Part shown: one piece after another, positions 1 through 13,903 of the stretch
Position numbering within the stretch: position 1 is the first letter of the stretch
Layout: every line of letters begins with the position of its first letter
DNA from: Acidovorax sp. YS12
GTDB taxonomy: Bacteria; Pseudomonadota; Gammaproteobacteria; Burkholderiales; Burkholderiaceae_C
Direction of reading: 5' to 3'
Assembly: GCA_021496925.1 (NCBI GenBank)
Contig: CP053915.1
Location: 3,685,501-3,749,500, forward strand
DNA: 64,000 nt
Program-made: the position numbers and the translations under genes
Notes under the pieces: generated by a model
Database searches by the model: none
Told to the model about the DNA's origin: nothing
Seen by the model: the letters and a program-made list of their open reading frames with translations, nothing else

Positions 1-2328
<2,328 letters not shown>

Positions 2329-2340
2329 GCAGGATCGAGT

Positions 2341-2437
2341 TTTTAAAAAAGTGAGCGGCTGGCGCTCGCCACATCTTGGTTTGCAAGTGTTTTGTGTTGC
2401 GAACCCTTATGCAGCAAGCGCCAGCAGCTATGTTTTT
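2341..2437. repeat. Short dispersed repeat, inverted pair, between rpoB and rpoC
   Basis: The right half (2402-2437) is a clear copy of the window's ~45-bp repeat on the minus strand (core AGCAAGCGCCAGCAGCTATG). The left half (2341-2365, AGCGGCTGGCGCTCGCC) is a degenerate copy on the plus strand, so the two face each other. The spacer is AT-rich compared with its neighbours. Transcribed as part of the rpoBC message it could fold into a hairpin. Confidence 0.7.
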
Positions 2438-2458
2438 AGGTGAAAAGGAAAGAGTCAC

Positions 2459-6691
<4,233 letters not shown>

Positions 6692-6718
6692 GCCACCGCG
6701 GCGCTACGACGCTGCGAT

Positions 6719-6756
6719 GCTCCCGCCCTGCCTGGCAGGCCGGGAGCTTTTTTTTT
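6719..6756 (+). terminator. Rho-independent terminator of the rpoBC operon
   Basis: A 14-base stem (GCTCCCGCCCTGCC paired with GGCAGGCCGGGAGC, one mismatch) with a two-base apex (in practice a slightly larger loop) is followed immediately by a run of nine T. It lies 27 bases after the rpoC stop. Confidence 0.93.
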
Positions 6757-6771
6757 GCCATCCACGACGCC

Positions 6772-7317
6772 ATGCCGACCTCTCCCGTTTTCTGGGGCCT
6801 GTGCGCCCTGACGCTGTTCTGGGCCGTTGGCGCCTACAACCGCCTGGTGCGGCTGCGCTCGGCGGTGGTGCAGGCGTTCGGCGGGCTCGATGCCCACCTG
6901 GTGCGCCTCCTGGCCCTGCTGGCCGAATGCGGTGCCGCCCACGAGGCCGCGCACCCGGCCGCGCAGGGCGCCGTGGGCCAGGCGCGCACCGCGCTGCAGG
7001 CCGCTGCCACGCAGTTCGGCGCCTCGCTGGCGGTGGCGCGGGCGCGGCCGCTGCAGGCCGACGCTGCCGCCGCGCTGGCCGCCGGGCGCGAAGTGCTGTC
7101 TGCCGCCTGGCAGGCCTTGCTGCGCGTGCGCGAGGACGAGGACGGCCCCGCCGCCTGCGCCCCGTGGCGCCAGCAGTGGGATGCGCACCAGGCGCAAAAC
7201 CTGCTGGCCCTGCAGCAGTTCAACGACGCCGTGGCGTGCTACAACGCCGCCATTGCCCAGTTTCCGCCATGCCTTCTGGCCTGGCTTTTTGGCTTCAAGC
7301 CTGCGCGGCCGCTATGA
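6772..7317 (+). CDS. Divergent LemA-like membrane protein
   Basis: 181 residues. A hydrophobic N-terminal segment (residues 5-20, VFWGLCALTLFWAVGAY) should anchor the protein with the helical remainder on one side of the membrane. YNRLVRLRSAVVQAFGGLDAHL at the start and FNDAVACYNAAIAQFPPCLL followed by FGFK near the end match the first and last conserved blocks of LemA proteins. The usual middle signature (KRR.DLIPNLV after the first block) is absent: here it reads LVRLLALLAECGAAHEAAH. LemA function is not well defined even for standard members, so no role is proposed. The ATG follows the rpoC terminator by 15 bases and the stop overlaps the rsmB start (ATGA), which ties its translation to rsmB. 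Confidence 0.75.
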   Translation: MPTSPVFWGLCALTLFWAVGAYNRLVRLRSAVVQAFGGLDAHLVRLLALLAECGAAHEAAHPAAQGAVGQARTALQAAATQFGASLAVARARPLQADAAAALAAGREVLSAAWQALLRVREDEDGPAACAPWRQQWDAHQAQNLLALQQFNDAVACYNAAIAQFPPCLLAWLFGFKPARPL

Positions 7318-8678
7318 ATCCTTCCCCGCCCTCCACGCCTTCCTCCGTGCCGCTGTGGCAGCAACTGGCGGCCACCGCTGCCGCGCTGCAGGCCGTGCGC
7401 GCCGGGCAGTCGGCCACTGCCGCGCTGGACGCGCACGGCGGCCCGCTGCGCCCCGGCGTGCAGGCCCTGCTGTTCCAGGTGCTGCGCCAGCTGGGCCGCG
7501 CCCAGGCGCTGCGCCGCCAGCTCGCGCCGCGCAACCCGCCGCCGCGTGTCGATGCGCTGCTGTGCACCGCGCTGGCGCTGGCCTGGGACGAAGGCAGCGC
7601 GCCCTACGCGCCGTTCACCTTGGTCAACCAGGCGGTGGAGGCCGCCAAGCGCGGCGCCGCCACGGCCCAGGCCGGGTTCGTCAACGCCTGCCTGCGCCGT
7701 TTCCTGCGCGAGCGCGATGCGCTGGTGGCCGCTACCGACGCCGACCCGCAGGCGCGCTGGAACCACCCCGCGTGGTGGATCGAGCGCCTGCGCCAGGACT
7801 GGCCGCAGCACTGGCAAGCCATCCTGGAAGCGAACAACGCGCATGCGCCCATGGCCTTGCGCGTCAATCAGCAAAAAGTGGCTCCAGCCCAATACCAGCA
7901 AGCGCTGGCAGCTATCAACATAGAAGCGCATGCGGTGGGCGCCTGCGGCCTGCTGCTGCGCCAGGCCGTGCCGGTGCAGCAGTTGCCCGGCTGGAGCGAG
8001 GGCTGGGTGGCGGTGCAGGACCTCGCGGCCCAGCGCGCCGCGCCGCTGCTGCTGGACGGCCTCCAGCGCCCGGCCGGGCGGGCGCTGCGCGTGCTCGATG
8101 CGTGCGCGGCGCCGGGCGGCAAGACGGCGCATCTGCTCGAATGCGCACGCCCCGATGCGCCCATCGCCGTCACGGCGCTGGATGTCGATCCGCAGCGCTG
8201 CGAGCGCATCCACGGCACGCTGCAGCGCCTGGGCCTGCAGGCCCAGGTACTGGCGCGGAACGCGGGGCGCCCGCAGGACTGGTTCCAGCCGCACTGCGGC
8301 GGTGTGCCGTTCGACGCCATCCTGCTCGATGCGCCATGCACGGCCTCCGGCATCGTGCGCCGCCACCCGGACGTGCGCTGGCTGCGACGTCCCGGCGACG
8401 TGGCGCAGCTCGCTGCCGTCCAGGCGCGCCTGCTCGACGCCCTGTGGCCGTTGCTGGCGCCGGGCGGGCGCCTGCTGTACGCCACCTGCTCGGTGTTCAG
8501 GGCCGAGGGCGATGCGCAGGTCCAGGCGTTTGTTGCGCGCAACACCGATGCCCGGTGGCGGCCGTCTCCTGGCCATTTGTTGCCCGGCGGCGGCGGCGCG
8601 GGCGGCGCAGTCCGGGACAATCCAGCCTGTGACCACGACGGCTTCTACTACGCACTGCTGGACAAAGCGCCCGCCTGA
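7314..8678 (+). CDS. rsmB: 16S rRNA (cytosine-967-C5)-methyltransferase
   Basis: 454 residues against about 430 in E. coli RsmB. An N-terminal NusB-like RNA-binding domain (about 1-150) is followed by a Rossmann SAM methyltransferase: DACAAPGGKTAHLLE is motif I, LDAPCTASGIVRRHPDVRWL carries C342, and YATCSVF carries C392. Both cysteines of the RNA m5C methyltransferase mechanism are therefore present. The ATG at 7314 overlaps the preceding stop by four bases. Bases 7871-7926 (about residues 186-204, QKVAPAQYQQALAAINIEAH) are a copy of the window's short dispersed repeat, lying in frame between the conserved LRVN strand and the methyltransferase core; this probably explains part of the extra length. 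Its 3' end also encodes the start region of the next gene. Confidence 0.95.
   Translation: MNPSPPSTPSSVPLWQQLAATAAALQAVRAGQSATAALDAHGGPLRPGVQALLFQVLRQLGRAQALRRQLAPRNPPPRVDALLCTALALAWDEGSAPYAPFTLVNQAVEAAKRGAATAQAGFVNACLRRFLRERDALVAATDADPQARWNHPAWWIERLRQDWPQHWQAILEANNAHAPMALRVNQQKVAPAQYQQALAAINIEAHAVGACGLLLRQAVPVQQLPGWSEGWVAVQDLAAQRAAPLLLDGLQRPAGRALRVLDACAAPGGKTAHLLECARPDAPIAVTALDVDPQRCERIHGTLQRLGLQAQVLARNAGRPQDWFQPHCGGVPFDAILLDAPCTASGIVRRHPDVRWLRRPGDVAQLAAVQARLLDALWPLLAPGGRLLYATCSVFRAEGDAQVQAFVARNTDARWRPSPGHLLPGGGGAGGAVRDNPACDHDGFYYALLDKAPA
7871..7926 (-). repeat. Short dispersed repeat inside rsmB
   Basis: The minus strand reads TTGATAGCTGCCAGCGCTTG then CTGGTATTGGGCTGGAGCCA and a T-rich end, a near-consensus copy. 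It lies wholly inside the rsmB reading frame without a stop codon. Confidence 0.85.
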
Positions 8679-9285
8679 GCCCGCCACGGCGCGGGCCTGG
8701 CTGTGGGCCGCCCTGCTGTGCCTGCTGCTGGGCTGGGCCGCGCCCGCCCCGGCCCAGGTGCCGGGCGAGGTGGTGCAGATGCAGCTCGAACGCACCGACG
8801 AGGGGCTGCTGCTCAGCGCCAGCCTGAACTTCGAGCTGCCCGAGCTGGTCGAGGACGCGCTGCGCAAGGGCATTCCCATGTATTTCACCACCGAGGCCGA
8901 GGTGCTGCGCGAGCGCTGGTACTGGTCGGACAAGACCGTCGCGCAGGCCCACCGCTACCTGCGCCTGTCGTACCAGCCGCTCACGCGCCGCTGGCGGCTG
9001 CAGGTGGCGTCCGCGCCGTTCACCAATGCCGGCCTGGGCGTGGCGCTGGCGCAGCACTTCGACGACTACGACGAGGCGCTCGCGGCGATGCAGCGCATCG
9101 CGCGCTGGAAGATCGCCGAACCCTCCGAGCTGGATGGCGGCGTGGGCCATGTGGTGCAGCTGCGCTTCCGGGTGGACATGTCGCAGCTGCCGCGCCCGCT
9201 GCAGATCGGCGCCCTGGGCCCGCGTTCGGGCTGGAACCTGCTGGTGGCGCGCAGCCAGCGCCTGCCTGCGGAGCATGCCCCATGA
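8629..9285 (+). CDS. DUF4390-type exported protein
   Basis: 218 residues if started at the GTG at 8629, the only standard start codon upstream of the conserved part; that start lies inside rsmB and overlaps it by 50 bases. A start closer to the hydrophobic segment would need CTG at 8701. The N-terminal AWLWAALLCLLLGWAAPAPA is a signal peptide with an AQ cleavage site. The mature part (VVQMQLERTDEGLLLSASLN ... LPELVEDALRKGIPMYFTTE ... RWYWSDKTVAQAHRYLRLSY) matches the DUF4390 family, found next to ntrY-like kinases in betaproteobacteria. The function is unknown. The stop overlaps the ntrY start (ATGA), so this periplasmic protein is co-translated with the kinase and may act in its sensing; that is inference from context. 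Confidence 0.82.
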   Translation: MTTTASTTHCWTKRPPEPATARAWLWAALLCLLLGWAAPAPAQVPGEVVQMQLERTDEGLLLSASLNFELPELVEDALRKGIPMYFTTEAEVLRERWYWSDKTVAQAHRYLRLSYQPLTRRWRLQVASAPFTNAGLGVALAQHFDDYDEALAAMQRIARWKIAEPSELDGGVGHVVQLRFRVDMSQLPRPLQIGALGPRSGWNLLVARSQRLPAEHAP

Positions 9286-11564
9286 GCGAGCTGCCGCCCG
9301 CCGATTCCCACGGCGCTGCGCGCCCTTCGCGCACCGTGCGCTGGGCGCTGGCCGTGGGCGTGGCCGTGATGTGCGCCATCGGCCTGGTGCTGCTGTTCCT
9401 GCTCACGCTGGCCACCAACAACCGCGCGCTGTACGAGCACAACTACGCCTGGCTGTTCGGCGTCAACGTGCTGGTGGCGGCCTCGCTGCTGGGCGTGCTG
9501 GTGTGGGTGGCGGCGCGCCTGGCGCTACGCCTCAAGCGCAAGCGCTTCGGCAGCCGCCTGCTGGTCAAGCTGGCCGGCATTTTCGGGCTGGTGGGGCTGG
9601 TGCCGGGGCTGCTGATCTACGTGGTGTCGTACCAGTTCGTCTCGCGCTCGATCGAGAGCTGGTTCGACGTCAAGGTCGAGGGCGCGCTGTCGGCGGGCGT
9701 GAGCCTGGCACGCGTCACGCTCGACACCATCGCCACCGACATGGCGAACAACACGCGCCAGGCCAGCGCCCAGCTCAGCCAGGTGCCCGATGCCGCCGCC
9801 GGCCTGGTGCTGGAGCGCATCCGCGACCAGCTCGGGGCCACGGACCTGGTGCTGTGGAACGCGGCGGGGCAGGCCGTGGCCGGCGCGGGCCAGTCGCGCT
9901 ACACCATCAGCCCCGAGCGCCCCAGCCCGCAGCTACTGCGCGCGGCGCGCCAGCAGAGCCAGGTGTTCCAGATCGAAGGGCTGGACGACACCACCGACCC
10001 GGCTGCGCTGCAGAACGCCCGCGTGCGCACCCTGGTGCAGGTCAGCAGCACGCAGGTCGGCCTGCTGCCCGAGCCGCGCTTCCTCCAGGCCACGCTGCCC
10101 CTGCCGGCGGCCCTGGTGGCCAACGCCGTGGCGGTGCAGGAGGCCAACCGGGAGTACCAGGAGCGCGCGCTGGCGCGCGGCGGGCTGCGGCGCATGTACA
10201 TCGGCACGCTCACGCTGAGCCTGTTCCTGGCGGTTTTCGGCGCCGTGCTGCTGGCCGTGCTGCTGGGCAACCAGCTGGCGCGCCCGCTGCTCGTGCTGGC
10301 CGAGGGCGTGCGCGAGGTGGCACAGGGCAACCTCAGCCCCAAGGCCGTGCTCCAGGGCCGCGACGAGCTGGGCGGCCTCACGCGCTCGTTCGCCCTGATG
10401 ACGCAGCAGCTCGCCGACGCCCGCTCGGCCGTCGAGCGCAGCATGCGCGACGTCGACGCCGCGCGGGCCAACCTGCAGGCGATGCTCGACAACCTGACGG
10501 CGGGCGTGGTGGTGCTGGATCCCCTGGGCATCATCCAATCGGCCAACCCCGGCGCCACGCGCATCCTGCGCGCGCCCATGGCCGCCTACGCGGGGCGCGG
10601 GCTGGGCGAAGTGCCCGAACTGGCCGAGTTCGCCGCCGCCGTGCAGCAGCAGTTCGATGCCTTCGCCGCCGACCGCAGCGTGCTGCATGGCCTGGACCAC
10701 TGGCAGCAGTCCTTTGTGCTGCACGCGCCGCCCGGCGGCAACGCGCACAGCGGCACCAGCCTGGTGGTGCGCGGCGCCGAGCTGCCCGATGGCTCGCGCC
10801 TGCTGGTCATCGACGACATCACCGAGATCGTCTCGGCCCAGCGCACCCAGGCCTGGGGCGAAGTGGCGCGGCGCGTGGCGCACGAGATCAAGAACCCGCT
10901 CACGCCCATCCAGCTCTCGGCCGAGCGGCTGCAGATGAAGCTGACCGGCAAGCTGCCCGAAGCCGAGGAGGCGGTGCTCGCCAAGTCGGTGCGCACCATC
11001 GTCGACCAGGTCGGCGCGATGAAGCGCCTGGTCAATGAGTTCCGCGACTATGCGCGCCTGCCTGCCGCCGAGCTGCACCCGCTGGACCTGAACGCCCTGG
11101 TGGCCGACGTGCTGCAGCTGTACGGCAGCGAAAACGCCACGGTGCCCGTGGCGGTGGAGCTGGATCCGCGCTGTCCGCCGGTGGCGGGCGACGCGCAGCA
11201 ACTGCGCCAGGTGGTGCACAACCTGCTGCAAAACGCCCAGGACGCGACCGAAGAGGCCGCACGCAAGGGCCAGGCGCCGGCCGAGCCGGTGCGCATCGGC
11301 ACGCACTGGAGCGAATCGTCGCGCCGCGTGCGTCTCACCGTGAGCGACAGCGGCAGCGGCTTCGCGCCGAACATCCTGCAGCGCGCGCTGGAGCCCTACG
11401 TCACCACCAAGTCGGGGGGCACGGGCCTGGGGCTGGCGGTGGTCAAGAAAATCGCGGACGAGCACGGCGCGCGTGTCGATCTCGTCAACCGTATGGAAAA
11501 CGGCATGGTGCGAGGTGCCCAAGTGTCGCTATCATTCGCGCCTGAGCGCGCGGTGGCGCTTTAA
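9282..11564 (+). CDS. ntrY: NtrY-family sensor histidine kinase
   Basis: 760 residues. Two to three membrane helices lie in residues 20-115 (LAVGVAVMCAIGLVLLFLL, LFGVNVLVAASLLGVLVWVA, LAGIFGLVGLVPGLLIYVVS), then a roughly 190-residue extracytoplasmic region, a further helix (about 300-335), a HAMP linker, a PAS domain (about 400-510) and the kinase core. The H box is VAHEIKNPLTP with H534 as the phosphorylated histidine. The N box is NLLQNAQDATEE and the G boxes are DSGSGFAP and GGTGLGLAVVKK. This is the NtrY arrangement, linked in other bacteria to nitrogen or redox control. It lies 35 bases upstream of its likely partner regulator. Confidence 0.9.
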   Translation: MSELPPADSHGAARPSRTVRWALAVGVAVMCAIGLVLLFLLTLATNNRALYEHNYAWLFGVNVLVAASLLGVLVWVAARLALRLKRKRFGSRLLVKLAGIFGLVGLVPGLLIYVVSYQFVSRSIESWFDVKVEGALSAGVSLARVTLDTIATDMANNTRQASAQLSQVPDAAAGLVLERIRDQLGATDLVLWNAAGQAVAGAGQSRYTISPERPSPQLLRAARQQSQVFQIEGLDDTTDPAALQNARVRTLVQVSSTQVGLLPEPRFLQATLPLPAALVANAVAVQEANREYQERALARGGLRRMYIGTLTLSLFLAVFGAVLLAVLLGNQLARPLLVLAEGVREVAQGNLSPKAVLQGRDELGGLTRSFALMTQQLADARSAVERSMRDVDAARANLQAMLDNLTAGVVVLDPLGIIQSANPGATRILRAPMAAYAGRGLGEVPELAEFAAAVQQQFDAFAADRSVLHGLDHWQQSFVLHAPPGGNAHSGTSLVVRGAELPDGSRLLVIDDITEIVSAQRTQAWGEVARRVAHEIKNPLTPIQLSAERLQMKLTGKLPEAEEAVLAKSVRTIVDQVGAMKRLVNEFRDYARLPAAELHPLDLNALVADVLQLYGSENATVPVAVELDPRCPPVAGDAQQLRQVVHNLLQNAQDATEEAARKGQAPAEPVRIGTHWSESSRRVRLTVSDSGSGFAPNILQRALEPYVTTKSGGTGLGLAVVKKIADEHGARVDLVNRMENGMVRGAQVSLSFAPERAVAL

Positions 11565-11599
11565 CAACACCGCATCGCAAGACAAGGCGCTTCACAGAC

Positions 11600-12280
11600 A
11601 TGGCAAACATATTGGTGGTGGACGACGAGCTCGGCATTCGGGATCTGTTGTCCGAAATCCTCAACGATGAGGGGCACAGCGTGGACCTCGCCGAGAACGC
11701 GACCCAGGCCCGCAGCGCCCGCACGGACGCCACCTACGACCTGGTGCTGCTCGACATCTGGATGCCTGACACCGACGGCGTCACGCTGCTCAAGGAGTGG
11801 GCCGCGACGGGGCTGCTGACGATGCCCGTGATCATGATGAGCGGCCACGCCACCATCGACACCGCCGTCGAGGCCACGCGCATCGGCGCCTTCTCCTTCC
11901 TGGAAAAACCCATCACCCTGCAAAAGCTGCTCAAGGCCGTGGAACAGGGGCTGGCGCGCAGCCAGGCCAACGCCGCGCCCGCCGCGCTGGCGGCGCACAA
12001 GCCCCTGGCCGCGCTGGGCGATGGCGCGGTCGCTAGCCTTCCCCTGCACAGCCCGGTGATGCCTGCCGACATGGGGCCGCTGGCACACCAGGGGTTCGAC
12101 CTGGACCGTCCTTTGCGCGAGGCGCGCGATGGCTTCGAGAAAGCCTATTTCGAGTTCCATCTGGCACGCGAAGGCGGCTCCATGACGCGCGTGGCCGAGA
12201 AAACGGGCCTGGAGCGCACCCACCTGTACCGCAAGCTGCGCCAACTGGGCGTGGAACTGGGGCGCAACAAGCGCGGATAA
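11600..12280 (+). CDS. Short NtrX-like response regulator (receiver plus Fis-type HTH, no AAA+ domain)
   Basis: 226 residues. The receiver domain (1-118) has D8-D9, phospho-acceptor D52 (LLDIWMPDTDG), S81 and K103 (LEKP). A low-complexity Ala-rich linker (about 118-165) leads to a Fis-like helix-turn-helix at 188-222 (MTRVAEKTGLERTHLYRKLR). The receiver and HTH look like NtrX/NtrC proteins, but the central sigma54-activating AAA+ domain of about 240 residues, with its Walker and GAFTGA motifs, is missing altogether. The protein should bind DNA but cannot open sigma54 promoters. It follows the NtrY-like kinase directly. No sequence damage is seen, so this looks like a settled short form, resembling the RegA/PrrA layout, rather than a fresh deletion. 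Confidence 0.88.
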   Translation: MANILVVDDELGIRDLLSEILNDEGHSVDLAENATQARSARTDATYDLVLLDIWMPDTDGVTLLKEWAATGLLTMPVIMMSGHATIDTAVEATRIGAFSFLEKPITLQKLLKAVEQGLARSQANAAPAALAAHKPLAALGDGAVASLPLHSPVMPADMGPLAHQGFDLDRPLREARDGFEKAYFEFHLAREGGSMTRVAEKTGLERTHLYRKLRQLGVELGRNKRG

Positions 12281-12316
12281 ATTTCGTGTGGAGAATCAGA
12301 GGCGGTTTTTTCTGGC

Positions 12317-12322
12317 TATAAT
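12317..12322 (+). promoter_or_regulatory. -10 box of the tRNA-Phe promoter
   Basis: A perfect TATAAT lies 9 bases before the mature tRNA 5' end, in a locally AT-rich stretch. No convincing -35 hexamer is visible at the usual distance. Confidence 0.6.
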
Positions 12323-12331
12323 TGAAGTCTT

Positions 12332-12407
12332 GGCTCGGTAGCTCAGTTGGTAGAGCAGCGGATTGAAAATCCGCGTGTCGGTGGTTCGATTCCGCCCCGA
12401 GCCACCA
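12332..12407 (+). tRNA. tRNA-Phe (GAA)
   Basis: 76 bases with a complete cloverleaf. The acceptor stem is GGCTCGG paired with CCGAGCC, followed by A and encoded CCA. The D arm is GCTCAGTTGGTAGAGC, the anticodon arm GCGGATTGAAAATCCGC carries anticodon GAA, and the T arm includes GGTTCGATTCC. An intrinsic terminator follows within six bases, so it is a single-gene unit. Confidence 0.97.
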
Positions 12408-12412
12408 GGTTC

Positions 12413-12446
12413 AAAAGCCCCAAGCTCTCCAGTTTGGGGCTTTTTT
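12413..12446 (+). terminator. Rho-independent terminator after tRNA-Phe
   Basis: The stem AAAAGCCCCAA pairs with TTGGGGCTTTT around a ten-base loop and ends in six T. Confidence 0.93.
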
Positions 12447-12470
12447 ATTGCCTTCTCCCTGGTGGCATAT

Positions 12471-12524
12471 GCTTCTGAATCAATAGCTATCAGCGCTTGC
12501 TGAATAAGCGCTGAAGCCGTTTTT
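12471..12524 (+). repeat. Short dispersed repeat between the tRNA terminator and rsmI
   Basis: It contains AATAGCTATCAGCGCTTGCT then GAATAAGCGCTGAAGCCGTT, close to the family consensus on the plus strand. It directly abuts the rsmI stop codon at 12524. Confidence 0.85.
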
Positions 12525-13444
12525 CATGGAGTATCGCCGTGCTTCAGCGCCAGCGCTGCGGCGTACAGGGCGTTGCGGGGTTCGCCTGTGATCTCCGCAG
12601 CCAGGCGCACGGCGGTTTTTACGGGCAGCTCCTGCAGCAGCAGGCGCAGCGCGCGCAGGCCCTCGCCAGCGTCGCCCTCCGCGGCGGCTGGGTGCAGCAG
12701 CACCACGAATTCACCGCGCGTGCGCTGGGGCCCGCCGGCGAGCCAGGCGGGCAGCTCGCACGCGGGTTGTGTCACGACTTCCTCGAACTGCTTGGTCAGC
12801 TCGCGACCGAGCGTGACCGGGCGCGGGCCGAGCGTTGCCAGCGCCTGCGCCAGCTCGGCGATGCGGTGCGGGGCCTCCAGCAGCACCACGCAGCGCGGCT
12901 CCTGCGCCAGCGCTGCCACGGCCTGGGCCCGCTCACCTGGCTTGGTCGGCAGGAAACCAGAGAACACGAAGCCCGACCCCTCGACGCCCGGGGCCACCGC
13001 GCCCGCCACGCTCAGCGCGGTGGTCACGCTGCTCGCGCCGGGCAGCGGCAGGGCGCGCAGGCCTGCGGCGCGCACTGCGGCCACCAGGCGCGCGCCGGGA
13101 TCGCTCACGCCCGGGGTGCCAGCGTCGCTCACGTAGGCCACGCGCTGGCCGGCCTGCAGGCGCAGCACCACGGTTTGCGCGGCCTCCTGCTCGTTGTGCT
13201 GGTGCACGGCCAGCAATTGGCTACCCGGGCGTTCCAGCCCGTACGAGCGCAGCAGCGCCTGGGTGTGGCGCGTGTCCTCGCAGGCAATGGCATCGGCGAG
13301 CTGCAGCACGTGCAGCGCGCGCAGCGTGATGTCGGCCAGGTTGCCGATGGGCGTGGCCACGACGTACAGCGCCCCTTGCGGATAATGCTGCGCAGCCGCC
13401 GCCTCGCGGGCGGCGCCAAGGGCGGAAGCGAAAGAGGCGCTCAA
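12524..13444 (-). CDS. rsmI: 16S rRNA (cytidine-1402-2'-O)-methyltransferase
   Basis: 306 residues, E. coli RsmI being 286. The tetrapyrrole-methylase fold is clear: LYVVATPIGNLADITLRALH at the N-terminus, ACEDTRHTQALLRSYGL, the SAM-binding YVSDAGTPGVSDPGARLV and LPGASSVTTAL, and FSGFLPTK. It methylates C1402 in the ribosomal decoding centre. The frame is open much further upstream, but homology begins right after a TTG at 13444-13442, preceded on the minus strand by AAGGAAA at a good distance, so TTG is taken as the start. This start codon overlaps the start codon of divergent yraN by one base. The synteny rsmI/yraN/diaA/dolP matches E. coli. Confidence 0.93.
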   Translation of the reverse strand: MSASFASALGAAREAAAAQHYPQGALYVVATPIGNLADITLRALHVLQLADAIACEDTRHTQALLRSYGLERPGSQLLAVHQHNEQEAAQTVVLRLQAGQRVAYVSDAGTPGVSDPGARLVAAVRAAGLRALPLPGASSVTTALSVAGAVAPGVEGSGFVFSGFLPTKPGERAQAVAALAQEPRCVVLLEAPHRIAELAQALATLGPRPVTLGRELTKQFEEVVTQPACELPAWLAGGPQRTRGEFVVLLHPAAAEGDAGEGLRALRLLLQELPVKTAVRLAAEITGEPRNALYAAALALKHGDTP

Positions 13445-13836
13445 TGGATTTCCTTGAAAAAATGGGGCTGCGCGGCCGCACCACGCGGGCCGTGGGGCAG
13501 GCGGCCGAAGACCTGGCGCTGGCTCATCTGCAGGCGGCGGGCCTGCGCCTGCAGGCGCGCAATTATCGGACGCCCGGGCGCGGCGGCGGCGAGATCGACC
13601 TCGTGCTGCGCGCGCCCGACGGCACGCTCGTTTTCGTCGAGGTGCGCAGCCGCGCCCAGGCCAGCCATGGCGGCGCCGGGGCGAGCATTGGCGCCGCCAA
13701 GCGCCGGCGCATCGTCCTGGCCGCGCGCCACTACCTGCTGCGCTGGCCATCGCCGCCGCCGTGCCGCTTCGATGCCGTGCTGGTGGAAGGCGGCCAGGTG
13801 CAGTGGCTGCGCGCGGCTTTCGACGCCGACGGCTGA
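13444..13836 (+). CDS. yraN: UPF0102 family protein YraN (predicted nuclease fold)
   Basis: 130 residues, full length for the family. The motifs typical of the Holliday-junction-resolvase-like fold are present: GQAAEDLALAHLQAAGL (E in helix 1), GGGEIDLVLR (the E-I-D metal site) and LVFVEVRSR (E-x-R). Biochemical function is not established for the family. The ATG at 13444 is preceded by AGAGG nine bases upstream, which lies inside divergent rsmI. It probably leads a short operon with diaA and dolP, although a perfect palindrome and a separate promoter may precede diaA. Confidence 0.9.
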   Translation: MDFLEKMGLRGRTTRAVGQAAEDLALAHLQAAGLRLQARNYRTPGRGGGEIDLVLRAPDGTLVFVEVRSRAQASHGGAGASIGAAKRRRIVLAARHYLLRWPSPPPCRFDAVLVEGGQVQWLRAAFDADG

Positions 13837-13860
13837 CCGGCATGGCCGGGTGCCAACGCT

Positions 13861-13881
13861 TTGCTACAGGGCCTGTAGCAA
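13861..13881. promoter_or_regulatory. Perfect 21-bp palindrome upstream of diaA
   Basis: TTGCTACAGG - G - CCTGTAGCAA: ten-base arms around one central base, 23 bases before the diaA ATG. TATCAT at 13890-13895 could be a -10 box. It has no T-run, and its central loop is too short for a good terminator, so an operator is more likely. Confidence 0.5.
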
Positions 13882-13903
13882 TGGGCCGCTATCATTGCCG
13901 CCC

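Noticed and set aside
12332..12407. tRNA-Phe as an integration site of a genomic island
   Set aside because: No integrase is near, no 3'-end duplication was seen and both flanks are core genes.
13445..13843. N-terminal extension of rsmI by about 130 codons
   Set aside because: It lies fully antisense to yraN and is Arg/Pro-rich; homology starts right after the TTG at 13444.
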